Below are positions 35,424 to 43,671 of a stretch of 64,000 bases of DNA, one piece after another. The stretch is taken from positions 6,014,001 to 6,078,000 of the forward strand of contig NZ_LT607751.1 of NCBI RefSeq assembly GCF_900090305.1. The letters are read 5' to 3'. Every line of letters begins with the position of its first letter. The stretch's first letter is position 1. This DNA is from Micromonospora siamensis (GTDB taxonomy: Bacteria > Actinomycetota > Actinomycetes > Mycobacteriales > Micromonosporaceae). The notes under the pieces were generated by a model. The model saw only the letters and a program-made list of their open reading frames with translations, searched no databases and was not told where the DNA came from. The translations under genes were made by a program, and so were the position numbers.

Positions 35424-36538
35424 GCCCGCTCGCCGTCGTAGACCCGGGGCACCCGGCTGCCGCCGAACCGGGTGACGATCTCGTAGTTGATGGTGCCGAC
35501 CACCTCGGCCCAGTCGTCGGCGGTGGGACCGCCGTCGGCGCCGTCGCCGAAGAGGGTCGCCACGTCCCCGGCGGCGACCGGGTCGTCGCCGCAGTCCAGG
35601 ACGAACTGGTCCATGCAGACCCGGCCGGAGATGGTCCGGCGGGCGCCGCCGAGCTGCACCGGGCCGACGTTCGAGGCGTGCCGGGGCACCCCGTCGGCGT
35701 AGCCGAGCGGCACCACGGCCAGGTTCGCGTCCCGCTCGGTGGTGTAGGTGTGGCCGTACGAGACGCCGGTGCCCTCGGGCACCCGCTTGGTGAGCATCAC
35801 CCGGGCCCGCGCGGTCATCGCCGGGCGCAGCCCGAACCGCTCACCGGCGATCGGTGAGAGGCCGTAGGTGGCGATGCCAGGGCGGACCAGGTCGAAGTGG
35901 GTGTCCGGGCGGGTCAGCGTGGCGGCGGAGTTGGCCAGGTGGCGGTAGCGGGGGCGCAGGCCGGCCCGCTCGACCATGGCCAGCCCCTCGTGGAAGACGG
36001 CGAGCTGGCGGTCCGTGGTGGGGTGGCCGGGCAGGTCCGCGTACACGAAGTGGCTCCACACGCCGACCACCTCGACCAGGCCGTCGGCCTGGGCCTTCGC
36101 GGCGGCCTCCAGCAGGGTCGGCCAGTCGGCCACGGTCGCGCCGCCGCGCGACAACCCGGTGTCGATCTTGAGGTGCAGCCGGGCCGGGCGGCCGGCGATC
36201 CGGCTCGCCTCGATCATCTCGTCGAGCTGCGGCAGGCTCGCCGCGCCCAGGTCGACGCCGGCGGTGATCCCCTCGTGCAGCGGGAGGCCCGGGCTGAGCA
36301 GCCAGGCCAGCACCGGCGCGGTGATCCCGGCCCGGCGCAGCCCGAGCGCCTCGTCCAGGGTGCAGACGCCGAGCCAGTCCGCCCCGGCGTCGAGCGCGGC
36401 CTGGGCCGCCGGAACCATGCCGTGGCCGTAGCCGTCCGCCTTGACCACCGCCATCAGCTCGGCGCTGGTGCCCGACCGGAGTCGGGCCACGTTGTCACGG
36501 ATCGCGTCGAGATCGACGCGCACCTCGGCCTGCCACAT
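35420..36538 (-). CDS. alr: alanine racemase
   Basis: 372-aa PLP enzyme making D-alanine for peptidoglycan. PLP Lys is K33 in AVVKADGYGHG; the second catalytic base is the Tyr in GVSYGHTYTT; GRVCMDQFVLD is also conserved. Start ATG 36538 with a TAGGCT box ending 6 nt upstream, so the alr-hydrolase-tsaE transcript is probably leaderless. Follows nnr on the same strand by 36 nt. Confidence 0.97.
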   Translation of the reverse strand: MWQAEVRVDLDAIRDNVARLRSGTSAELMAVVKADGYGHGMVPAAQAALDAGADWLGVCTLDEALGLRRAGITAPVLAWLLSPGLPLHEGITAGVDLGAASLPQLDEMIEASRIAGRPARLHLKIDTGLSRGGATVADWPTLLEAAAKAQADGLVEVVGVWSHFVYADLPGHPTTDRQLAVFHEGLAMVERAGLRPRYRHLANSAATLTRPDTHFDLVRPGIATYGLSPIAGERFGLRPAMTARARVMLTKRVPEGTGVSYGHTYTTERDANLAVVPLGYADGVPRHASNVGPVQLGGARRTISGRVCMDQFVLDCGDDPVAAGDVATLFGDGADGGPTADDWAEVVGTINYEIVTRFGGSRVPRVYDGERA

Positions 36539-36544
36539 GCACCC

Positions 36545-36550
36545 AGCCTA
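36545..36550 (-). promoter_or_regulatory. -10 box (TAGGCT) for alr, probably leaderless
   Basis: TAGGCT on the minus strand ends 6 nt before ATG 36538, within the 36-nt gap after nnr. Confidence 0.5.
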
Positions 36551-36574
36551 CTTCCAGGTAGATCACCTCGACCG

Positions 36575-38056
36575 CTACCCGGTCGTACCGCCCAACCGGC
36601 CCACCACCGGGCGCAGCGCCGCCGCCACGTCCGGCGCGGTCACCGGGCCGCCCCGGGCCGCCTCCCGACCGGCCAGCCCGTGCAGGTACGCCGCCGCGGC
36701 GGCCGCCCGGTCCGCCGGCACCCCACCGGCGAGCAGCGAGCCGAGCAGGCCGGCCAGCACGTCCCCGGTGCCCCCGGTGGCCAGCGCGGCGGTGCCGGTC
36801 GGGTTGACGTACGCCCGGCCGTCCGGGGTGGCGACCACCGTGCGGTCCCCCTTGAGCAGGACCACCGCGTTCATCCAGGCGGCCAGCCGCAGCGCCGAGC
36901 CGACCCGGTCCGCGCCCGGCTCCTCACCGCACAGCCGGGTGAACTCGCGGTCGTGCGGGGTGACCACGATCGGGGCGTCCCGGTCCCGCAGTCGCTCGGC
37001 CATCTTCCCGTCCACCATCAGGGTCAGCGCGTCGGCGTCCAGCACCACCGGCACCGGCGCGGCGAGCACCGCGCGCAGCTCGGCGGCGGCCTCCTCGCCG
37101 GTGCCCAGCCCGGAACCGCACACCCACGCCTGCACCCGGCCGGCGTCGGCGACCCGCCCGGTGGCGATCACCGACGGGTGCCGGTGCACCACCTCCGCCC
37201 GGGCCCCACCGGCGTAGCGGACCAGGCCGGTCGGGCCGGCCAGTGCCCCGCCCACCGAGAGCACCGCCGCGCCCGGGTACGTCGCCGACCCGGTCGCCAC
37301 CCCCACCACGCCCCGGGTGTACTTCTCCGACGCCGGGCCCAGGTCCGGCCACCACCGCTCGACGTCCGACCACTCGACCACCCGCAGCGCCGGCGACCCG
37401 CGCAGCCACGGCCCGAGGCCGATGTCCACCAGCTCGACCTGCCCGGCCAACGCCGCCGCCGGCCCCACCACCAGGGCCGGCTTCAGCGCGCCGAAGGCCA
37501 CCGTCACGTCGGCCCGCACCGCGCTCGGCCGGCCGGAGGCGCTCAGCGGCACGTTGCCGGTGTCCACCGCGACGCCGCTCGGCACGTCCACCGCCACCAC
37601 CGTGGCCCGCTCGCCGTCGCGCCCGCAGTGCTCGACCAGGCTCGCCGCGAGCTGTTCGGCGGTCTCCCGCAGCCCGCCCCGGCCGCCGATGCCCACGATG
37701 CCGTCGAGCACCAGGTCGACGGTGGCCGGCGGCCGGTCCACCAGTCGCCCACCGGCGGCCCGGAACGCGGCCAGCCCCTCGGCGTGCGCCCGGCCGGGGC
37801 TGAGCAGCAGCGCCGACACCGTCGCGCCCCGGTGGGCGAGCCGAGCACCCGCGTACAGGGCGTCACCGCCGTTGTCACCGGAGCCGACCAGCAGCAGCAC
37901 CCGGGCGCCGTAGACGCCGCCCCGCTCGGCGAGCAGCAGCCCGCAGCGCCGGGCCAGCCCGGCCGCGGCCCGCTGCATCAGCGTCCCCGGCGGGAGGGTC
38001 GCCATCAGGCCCGCCTCCGCCGCGCGTACGTCCGCCACCCGCCACACCGGCTTCAT
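36575..38056 (-). CDS. nnr: bifunctional NAD(P)H-hydrate epimerase/dehydratase
   Basis: 493-aa nicotinamide nucleotide repair enzyme. The N-terminal YjeF_N epimerase half (about 1-215) has VGSGDNGGDALYAGARLA. The C-terminal ADP-dependent dehydratase half has the NTP-binding GTGDVLAGLLGSLLAGG, with VVLKGDRTVVA before it. It converts damaged NADHX and NADPHX back to NAD(P)H. It sits between acpS and alr, the usual actinobacterial order, and the start at ATG 38056 gives the family opening PVWRVADVRAAE. Confidence 0.95.
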   Translation of the reverse strand: MKPVWRVADVRAAEAGLMATLPPGTLMQRAAAGLARRCGLLLAERGGVYGARVLLLVGSGDNGGDALYAGARLAHRGATVSALLLSPGRAHAEGLAAFRAAGGRLVDRPPATVDLVLDGIVGIGGRGGLRETAEQLAASLVEHCGRDGERATVVAVDVPSGVAVDTGNVPLSASGRPSAVRADVTVAFGALKPALVVGPAAALAGQVELVDIGLGPWLRGSPALRVVEWSDVERWWPDLGPASEKYTRGVVGVATGSATYPGAAVLSVGGALAGPTGLVRYAGGARAEVVHRHPSVIATGRVADAGRVQAWVCGSGLGTGEEAAAELRAVLAAPVPVVLDADALTLMVDGKMAERLRDRDAPIVVTPHDREFTRLCGEEPGADRVGSALRLAAWMNAVVLLKGDRTVVATPDGRAYVNPTGTAALATGGTGDVLAGLLGSLLAGGVPADRAAAAAAYLHGLAGREAARGGPVTAPDVAAALRPVVGRLGGTTG

Positions 38057-38104
38057 GCCACCCGTCCCCTCTCCCGCCCCGGGCCGGCCGGCCCGCCGGT
38101 CGAC

Positions 38105-38473
38105 TCAGCGTTCCGCCACCACCATCGCCGACGCGATCCCGCCGTCGTGCGACAACGACAGGTGCCACCGGTTCACCCCGCGCTCGGTCGCCGCGGCGGC
38201 CACCGTGCCGGAGACGGTCAGCCAGGGCCGGCCGTCCGGGTCCGGCACGACCTCGCAGTCGTGCCAGCGCAACCCGCCCGGCGCGCCCAACGCCTTGGCC
38301 ACCGCCTCCTTGGCGGCGAACCGGGCGGCCAGCGACTCCGGCGACCGGGGATTGCCGGAGCGGGTGAACCGCTCGGCCTCGGTGAAGAGCCGGTCCGCCA
38401 GCAGCGGCGTCCGTGCCAGGGCCTTGGCGAACCGTTCCACCAGGACCACGTCGATGCCGACCGCCACGATCAC
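38105..38473 (-). CDS. acpS: holo-[acyl-carrier-protein] synthase
   Basis: 122-aa phosphopantetheinyl transferase that activates ACP for fatty-acid synthesis. Mg-binding motifs are GIDVV with D8 and [13 protein letters not shown] with the Glu; the end has [16 protein letters not shown]. The start is GTG 38473, with TAGGGT ending 6 nt upstream. It leads into nnr (48 nt). Confidence 0.96.
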   Translation of the reverse strand: MIVAVGIDVVLVERFAKALARTPLLADRLFTEAERFTRSGNPRSPESLAARFAAKEAVAKALGAPGGLRWHDCEVVPDPDGRPWLTVSGTVAAAATERGVNRWHLSLSHDGGIASAMVVAER

Positions 38474-38707
38474 GAACTCACCCTACCGGCGGGCGGGGCC
38501 GGAGATTAGCCGCCGGGTCCGCGGTGGGCAACGCCTGTGGACGACCAGGACGTACGCGGGCCGGCCGCCGTCCACAGCCCGTTCCCGGGTACGCGGACGC
38601 CGCCTAGCGTCAGCTCCGTCGATGTCCGCCAACGTCCGTCGGGCGGACGTCCGGTGCGTTCTCCGGCCCCGAGGTCCGGAGGAGCCCGGCGAGGTGAGGA
38701 GCAGGCG
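38474..38707. promoter_or_regulatory. divergent region between acpS and the EspC-like gene
   Basis: A 234-nt non-coding stretch. TAGGGT (38485-38480, minus) is the acpS -10, ending 6 nt before GTG 38473. TAGCGT (38615-38620, plus) is a likely -10 for the small gene at 38708. An inverted pair CTGTGGACG (38535-38543) and CGTCCACAG (38579-38587) resembles DnaA-box cores (GTCCACA), but could be a hairpin or operator. Confidence 0.45.
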
Positions 38708-39004
38708 ATGATCGAGGAGCCGTTGAGCGTCCGCCCCGGCGTGCTGCACGAGGTGGCCGGTGGCCTGGACGGCGTCGCGTACCGGCTGGTCCGGGGGCTG
38801 GCCGGCGGGCTGCCGCCCGGTCCGACGCCGGACGGCTGGCAGGTCGACGCGGCGCTGGCCGACCTGACGGCGGCCGTGCACGCCTGGGCCGGCGCGCGGG
38901 GAGCCCGGCTCGCGGAGTCCGCCGGGGGGCTGCGCTGCGCCGCCGACGGATACCGGGCGGCCGACGAGCGGGCGGCGGGCCGACTCTCGGGCGTCGACCG
39001 GTGA
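38708..39004 (+). CDS. small helical protein, EspC/WXG100-like putative ESX substrate
   Basis: 98-aa helical protein. It has a TPDGW segment, a long amphipathic second helix, and YRAAD near the C-terminus, fitting the YxxxD/E signal of type VII secretion substrates. The layout resembles EspC (DUF2580) proteins. It overlaps the next gene by 4 nt (GTGA), and that product also has a WxG-bearing helical region, so the two probably act as partners. ATG 38708 has gaggtgagg upstream. No ESX core genes are in the window. The assignment is moderate. Confidence 0.65.
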   Translation: MIEEPLSVRPGVLHEVAGGLDGVAYRLVRGLAGGLPPGPTPDGWQVDAALADLTAAVHAWAGARGARLAESAGGLRCAADGYRAADERAAGRLSGVDR

Positions 39005-40914
39005 CCGAGCCGACCGGCGTACGCCCCGGGTCCGCCGTCCCGGCCCGGTGGCGGCCGAACTCCTCCGGGCCGGGCGGCCGGCGTCCCGTACCCTCGACGT
39101 CCCGGCCGCCGTCGACCGCGGGCTCCCGGCCGGCGTCGGGTCCGGTCGACCGGCGGCCTCCGGCCCCCGCCACCCGGCCCTCGCCGGTCCCGCCGGCCGG
39201 GCGGTTCCCGTCCCCGGCCGCTCACCGGCCAGTGACGTCGGGCACCCGACCGGCCGGGCCGGTGTCGCCCACCGCTCGCGGCGGCCTGGGCACCGGGTCA
39301 CCCGGTCGGGCGGCCCCGACCGGCGGACCGGTCTCCGCCTACGAGCGGCTCTGGTCCACCGACCCGGCGGCCTGGGCGGCGACCGGGGCGGCCTGGGCCG
39401 GCTTGACCAGGCAGGTGGACGCGCGGCTGGGCGAGCTGGCCGAGGCGGCGGCGACGCTGCGCGGCGGATGGTCCGGGGCGGCGGCGGGGGCGGCCCGGTC
39501 GCGGCTGGACGGGCTCGGCGGGGAGCTGACCGCGATCCGGCCGGCCCTGATCGAGGTGGACCAGACCCTGGCGGTGCTCGCCGACCGGCTGGGCGCGGCG
39601 AAGGCCCGCCTGGCCGAGGCGGTGACCCTGGCCGGCCGGGCCGGGGTGGCGGTCGACCGGACCGGTCGGGTCGGCGCCGACCCGGCCGTCCCCCGTGCGG
39701 CGGAGCGGCTCGGGCCGACCGTGGCGCAGGTGTCGACGGCGATCCGTGCCGCGCTGGACGTCGCGGCTGCGGCCGACCGGCAGGCGACCGACCGGCTGTC
39801 GGAGTTGGCCGTCGCCGCCGGAGCCGGCTGGGTGACGGCACCGTCGCTCCGGCGCCCGCCCGCCGGGGCGGGGCCGGCGCTGGTGGCCCGCTGGTGGGAC
39901 GGGCTCACCCCGCCCGAACGGCGGTGGCTGGTGCTGCACGAGGCCCGCCTGGTCGGGCGCCTCGACGGGGTGCCGGTCGCCGCCCGCGACCAGGCCAACC
40001 GGCTGCTGCTCGGCGCGCACCGGGCGGTCCTGCTCGCCCGCTGCCGGCGGTCCCGGGCCGGCGTGCCACGCGGGACGGTGGCGGCGGTCGGGCAGCGGCG
40101 GGCCGCGGCGGCCCTGGCGGGGCTGGACGCGCTGGCCGACCGGCTGGCGGCGGGGGCACCGCGGGCGTACCTGCTCGGCCTCGATCCGGCCGGGGACGGG
40201 CGGGCGATCATGGCGCTCGGCGACCCGGACCACGCCGACAACGTGCTGACCTACGTGCCGGGGATGACCTCCGACCTGGCCGGGGCGGCCGGTGAGCTGG
40301 GCCGGGCGGCACGGGTGCTGTCCCGCTGCACGGCGCTCGCCCCGGGCGCCGGCACCGCGGCGGTGCTCTGGCTGGACTACGACGCCCCGGACTTCCTGCC
40401 CGAGGCGACCCGCTCCGGCCAGGCGGGCGACGCCGGCCCGGCGTTGAGCCGGTTCCAGGACGGGCTGCGGGCCAGCCACGACGGCCCACCCGCCCGGCAG
40501 ACCGTGCTCGGGCACAGCTACGGCTCAATGGTGGTGGGCGTCGCGGCCCGCGAGCACGGCCTCGGCGCCGACGCGCTGGTCTTCGTCGGCTCGCCCGGCG
40601 TGGGCGTCTCCGAGGCCCGGGAACTGCGGGTGCCACCCGGCCAGGTCTGGGCGTCCACCGCCCCGGACGACGTGATCCGGCTGGCCCGGCCGCTCGACGA
40701 CCTGGCCCGGCACGCGGTGCTGGACCGGACGCCGGTCGGCCCGGTGGCGCGGCTGCTCGGCGGTGACCGGCACGAGTTGTGGTTCGGGCACGATCCGAGC
40801 GACCCCGGGTTCGGCGCCCGGCGCTTCCCCAGCGGCCGGTACGGCCACACCGGCTACTGGGAGCCGGACAACCCGGCCCTCGACGGCATGGCCCGCATCG
40901 TCGTCGGCCACTGA
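39001..40914 (+). CDS. DUF1023 alpha/beta hydrolase with WxG-type N-terminal region
   Basis: 637-aa protein. Residues 1-110 are Pro/Ser/Arg/Thr-rich and disordered. A helical region (about 115-280) holds TLRGGWSGAAAGAARSRL, a WxG-like turn as in ESX substrates. The C-terminal DUF1023 alpha/beta hydrolase domain (about 370-600) has the nucleophile elbow GHSYGS (about 503-508), GSPGVGV and STAPDDVI. The hydrolase target is unknown; in actinobacteria DUF1023 proteins often accompany WXG100-like partners. GTG 39001 is coupled to the preceding small gene. Confidence 0.85.
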   Translation: MTEPTGVRPGSAVPARWRPNSSGPGGRRPVPSTSRPPSTAGSRPASGPVDRRPPAPATRPSPVPPAGRFPSPAAHRPVTSGTRPAGPVSPTARGGLGTGSPGRAAPTGGPVSAYERLWSTDPAAWAATGAAWAGLTRQVDARLGELAEAAATLRGGWSGAAAGAARSRLDGLGGELTAIRPALIEVDQTLAVLADRLGAAKARLAEAVTLAGRAGVAVDRTGRVGADPAVPRAAERLGPTVAQVSTAIRAALDVAAAADRQATDRLSELAVAAGAGWVTAPSLRRPPAGAGPALVARWWDGLTPPERRWLVLHEARLVGRLDGVPVAARDQANRLLLGAHRAVLLARCRRSRAGVPRGTVAAVGQRRAAAALAGLDALADRLAAGAPRAYLLGLDPAGDGRAIMALGDPDHADNVLTYVPGMTSDLAGAAGELGRAARVLSRCTALAPGAGTAAVLWLDYDAPDFLPEATRSGQAGDAGPALSRFQDGLRASHDGPPARQTVLGHSYGSMVVGVAAREHGLGADALVFVGSPGVGVSEARELRVPPGQVWASTAPDDVIRLARPLDDLARHAVLDRTPVGPVARLLGGDRHELWFGHDPSDPGFGARRFPSGRYGHTGYWEPDNPALDGMARIVVGH

Positions 40915-40936
40915 CCGACCCTCACGCGAAGGCTGG

Positions 40937-42850
40937 CTACTCGACGGTGACCGACTTGGCCAGGTTGCGCGGCTGGTCCACGTCGTGGCCACGAGCGGCG
41001 GCGATCTCGGCGGCCAGCACCTGCAACGGCACGGTGGTGACCAGCGGGGCCAGCAGCGTCGGCGTACGGGGCACGGAGATGAGGTGGTCGGCGTACCGGA
41101 CGACCGACTCGTCGCCCTCCTCGGCGATCACGATGGTACGGGCGCCGCGGGCGCGTACCTCCTGGATGTTGGAGACGACCTTGTCGTGCAGCATGCCCCG
41201 GCCCACCGGCGAGGGCACGATGCAGATGACCGGGGTGCCCTGGTCGATCAGTGCGATCGGGCCGTGCTTCAGCTCGCCGGCCGCGAAGCCCTCGGCGTGC
41301 ATGTACGCCAACTCCTTGAGCTTCAGCGCGCCCTCCAGGGCCACCGGGTAGCCGACGTGCCGGCCGATGAAGAGCACGGTCGGCTCGGCGGCCAGCTCCC
41401 GGGCGAGCTCGCGTACCGGCTCGATCCGGTCCAGCAGCTCCCGCAGCTTGCCCGGCATCTCCTGGAGCTGGGCGACGACCGCACCCACCTCGTCGGCGAA
41501 CTTGATGCCGCGTACCTGGGCCAGGTGCAGGCCGATCAGGTAGCAGGCGACGAGCTGGGTGAGGAACGCCTTGGTGGAGGCGACGGCGATCTCCGGCCCG
41601 CCGTGGGTGTAGAGCACCGCGTCGGACTCGCGCGGGATGGTGGATCCGTTGGTGTTGCAGATGGCCAGCACCCGGGCCTTCTGCTCCTTGGCGTGCCGCA
41701 GCGCCATCAGGGTGTCCATGGTCTCGCCGGACTGCGAGATGACCACGATCAGGGTGGACCGGTCGAGGACCGGGTCGCGGTAGCGGAACTCGCTGGCCAG
41801 CTCCACCTCGCAGGGGATCCGGGTCCAGTGCTCGATGGCGTACTTGGCGACCAGGCCGGAGTGGTAGGCGGTGCCGCAGGCGACGATGAAGATCTTGTCG
41901 ATGTCGCGCAGGTCCTGGTCGCTGAGGCGGACCTCGTCGAGGGCGATCTCGCCGGTCTCGGTGAGCCGGCCGAGCAGCGTGTCGGCGATGGCCTGCGGCT
42001 GCTCCTCGATCTCCTTGAGCATGAACCAGTCGTAGCCGCCCTTCTCGGCGGCCGACGAGTCCCAGTCGATGTGGAAGTCCTTGCCGGTGGCGGGCTGCCC
42101 GGCGAAGTCGGTGATCTCGATGGCGTCCGGGGTGATCAGGACGATCTGGTCCTGGCCCAGCTCGACCGCCTCGCGGGTGTGCTCGATGAACGCCGACACG
42201 TCGCTGGCGAGATAGTTCTCGCCGTCGCCGCGGCCGACCACCAGCGGCGAGTTGCGCCGGGCGCCGACCACCGCGCCGGGGACACCGGCGTCCACGGCGA
42301 GCAGGGTGAAGGCGCCCTCCAGCCGCTGGCAGACCCGCCGCATGGCGGAGACGAGCAGCTGCGGGCCGTCGACCTCGCCGGCGGCCCGGAGGTCGGCCAG
42401 CGCCCGGCCGAGCAGGTGTGCCGCGCACTCGGTGTCGGTGTCGCTGGTGAACTCCACGCCGTCGGCCTCCAGCTCGGCGCGGAGCTTGGCGAAGTTCTCG
42501 ATGATGCCGTTGTGGATCACCGCGACCCGCCCGTCCGGGGCGACGTGCGGGTGGGCGTTGCGGTCGATGGGTCCGCCGTGGGTGGCCCAGCGGGTGTGCC
42601 CGATGCCGGTGGTGCCGTCGCCGATGTTGATCGGACTGGCCGCGCAGGACTCGGGATCGGCTGCGGCCCGCTCGGCGAGCACCTTCTCCAGGTTGGCCAA
42701 CCGGCCGGCCTTCTTCTCGGTCAGCAGCACGTCGTCGCAGACGACCGCCACGCCGGCCGAGTCGTAGCCGCGGTACTCGAGTCGCCGCAGCCCGTCGAGC
42801 ACGATGCCCAGCGCCGGGCGCGCGCCGGCGTAACCCACGATTCCACACAT
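40937..42850 (-). CDS. glmS: glutamine-fructose-6-phosphate aminotransferase (isomerizing)
   Basis: 637-aa enzyme making glucosamine-6-phosphate for cell-wall UDP-GlcNAc. The Ntn glutaminase domain starts at the nucleophile C2 (MCGIVGYAGAR) and has LRRLEYRGYDSAG. Two SIS domains follow (VACGTAYHSGLVAKY; QSGETMDTLMAL) and the C-terminus ends NLAKSVTVE. ATG 42850 is fixed by the need for Cys at position 2; the longer frame was rejected. TACGCT ends 7 nt upstream, consistent with a leaderless mRNA, so a glmS ribozyme is not expected and none was seen. Confidence 0.97.
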   Translation of the reverse strand: MCGIVGYAGARPALGIVLDGLRRLEYRGYDSAGVAVVCDDVLLTEKKAGRLANLEKVLAERAAADPESCAASPINIGDGTTGIGHTRWATHGGPIDRNAHPHVAPDGRVAVIHNGIIENFAKLRAELEADGVEFTSDTDTECAAHLLGRALADLRAAGEVDGPQLLVSAMRRVCQRLEGAFTLLAVDAGVPGAVVGARRNSPLVVGRGDGENYLASDVSAFIEHTREAVELGQDQIVLITPDAIEITDFAGQPATGKDFHIDWDSSAAEKGGYDWFMLKEIEEQPQAIADTLLGRLTETGEIALDEVRLSDQDLRDIDKIFIVACGTAYHSGLVAKYAIEHWTRIPCEVELASEFRYRDPVLDRSTLIVVISQSGETMDTLMALRHAKEQKARVLAICNTNGSTIPRESDAVLYTHGGPEIAVASTKAFLTQLVACYLIGLHLAQVRGIKFADEVGAVVAQLQEMPGKLRELLDRIEPVRELARELAAEPTVLFIGRHVGYPVALEGALKLKELAYMHAEGFAAGELKHGPIALIDQGTPVICIVPSPVGRGMLHDKVVSNIQEVRARGARTIVIAEEGDESVVRYADHLISVPRTPTLLAPLVTTVPLQVLAAEIAAARGHDVDQPRNLAKSVTVE

Positions 42851-42857
42851 GGTAGCC

Positions 42858-42863
42858 AGCGTA
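42858..42863 (-). promoter_or_regulatory. -10 box (TACGCT) for glmS, probably leaderless
   Basis: TACGCT on the minus strand ends 7 nt before the glmS ATG at 42850. Confidence 0.5.
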
Positions 42864-42902
42864 ACCGAGTTTCGCTCACGTGTGGTGCGCAAAAGCCGGG
42901 GT

Positions 42903-42925
42903 ATCGATCACACCATTTGATCGAT
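42903..42925. promoter_or_regulatory. perfect inverted repeat ATCGATCA-N7-TGATCGAT, candidate operator
   Basis: Two exact 8-bp arms (42903-42910 and 42918-42925) with a 7-bp spacer, in an A/T-richer patch 53 nt upstream of glmS and 126 nt upstream of the divergent MmpS-like gene. The layout fits a repressor or activator site for one or both genes; the factor is unknown. Confidence 0.65.
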
Positions 42926-43050
42926 CGGGGCGTCGGCGGGCATCTCCGGGACAAACCGGTCCGGTCGACGACCCGACGACGGGGTGGTCGAGCGAGGTCG
43001 GATGCGGAAGGATGTCCCGGTTCCCCCGTGCACGTCCGGAAGGCCGCTCG

Positions 43051-43647
43051 ATGTCCGACCCCACCCCGTCACCGTCCCGTCGGCCGCCGGCCGAGGGCCC
43101 CCGGGACGACTGGGCCGACCTGCGCGGCTCAGCGACCGAACACCCCTTCACCGGGCCGGCGCGACCCTCCGCGCGCCGGGTCCTGCGCGGCCTGGTCGCC
43201 GGCCTGGCGGCCGCCGTGGCCGCGGTCACCTTCCTGCACCGGCAGGGCGTCTGGACCACCCCTGCGGCGGCGCCGGCCCCGGGTCCGACCATCACCGCCG
43301 GCCCGCGGCCCGACCAGACGGGCGGCGGGCCGGTACTGGGCGGAGGTGGCGCGGCGCCGAGTGGTTCCGCCGCGCACACCGTGGTCTTCGAGCTGACCGG
43401 CGAGGGACCGGCGAGCGTCCTCTACTGGGTCGAGGGCGGGACACCGCAGAACGTCGAGACCCGCCGGTTGCCCTGGCGGGCGGAGCTGAGCGCCGCCGCG
43501 GGCGTCGGCGCCACCATGCTGGCCAGCCGGGAGCGCGGCGGTGGCACGATCCGCTGCCGGCTGCTGGTGGACGGGGTGGAACGGGCCCGGGACACGGCGG
43601 GTGGGGCCGTACCGGTGGCCGACTGCAGCGCCAGGATGACCGGCTGA
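43051..43647 (+). CDS. MmpS-like membrane protein
   Basis: 198-aa protein. A cytosolic Pro/Ser-rich N-terminus (about 45 residues) is followed by a transmembrane helix (LRGLVAGLAAAVAAVTFL) and a Gly/Pro spacer. The beta-rich extracytoplasmic domain has HTVVFELTGEG, the LPW motif and a late CRLLVDG...ADC pair, matching the MmpS fold. MmpS proteins assist MmpL lipid exporters in mycobacteria; no MmpL gene is nearby, so its role here is open. ATG 43051 follows ccggaagg. Confidence 0.75.
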   Translation: MSDPTPSPSRRPPAEGPRDDWADLRGSATEHPFTGPARPSARRVLRGLVAGLAAAVAAVTFLHRQGVWTTPAAAPAPGPTITAGPRPDQTGGGPVLGGGGAAPSGSAAHTVVFELTGEGPASVLYWVEGGTPQNVETRRLPWRAELSAAAGVGATMLASRERGGGTIRCRLLVDGVERARDTAGGAVPVADCSARMTG

Positions 43648-43658
43648 GCCCCGGCCCG

Positions 43659-43664
43659 TAGGCT
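43659..43664 (+). promoter_or_regulatory. -10 box (TAGGCT) for the aminotransferase, probably leaderless
   Basis: TAGGCT ends 7 nt before GTG 43672, just downstream of the MmpS-like stop. Confidence 0.5.
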
Positions 43665-43671
43665 GGCCGGC

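Noticed and set aside
42851-43050. A possible glmS ribozyme or riboswitch upstream of glmS
   Set aside because: The -10 box lies 7 nt from the start codon, leaving no leader for an RNA switch.
40763-43396. An 877-codon plus-strand frame across glmS
   Set aside because: It spans the C-terminus of the hydrolase gene, all of antisense glmS, and the start of the MmpS-like gene in other frames; no coherent protein.
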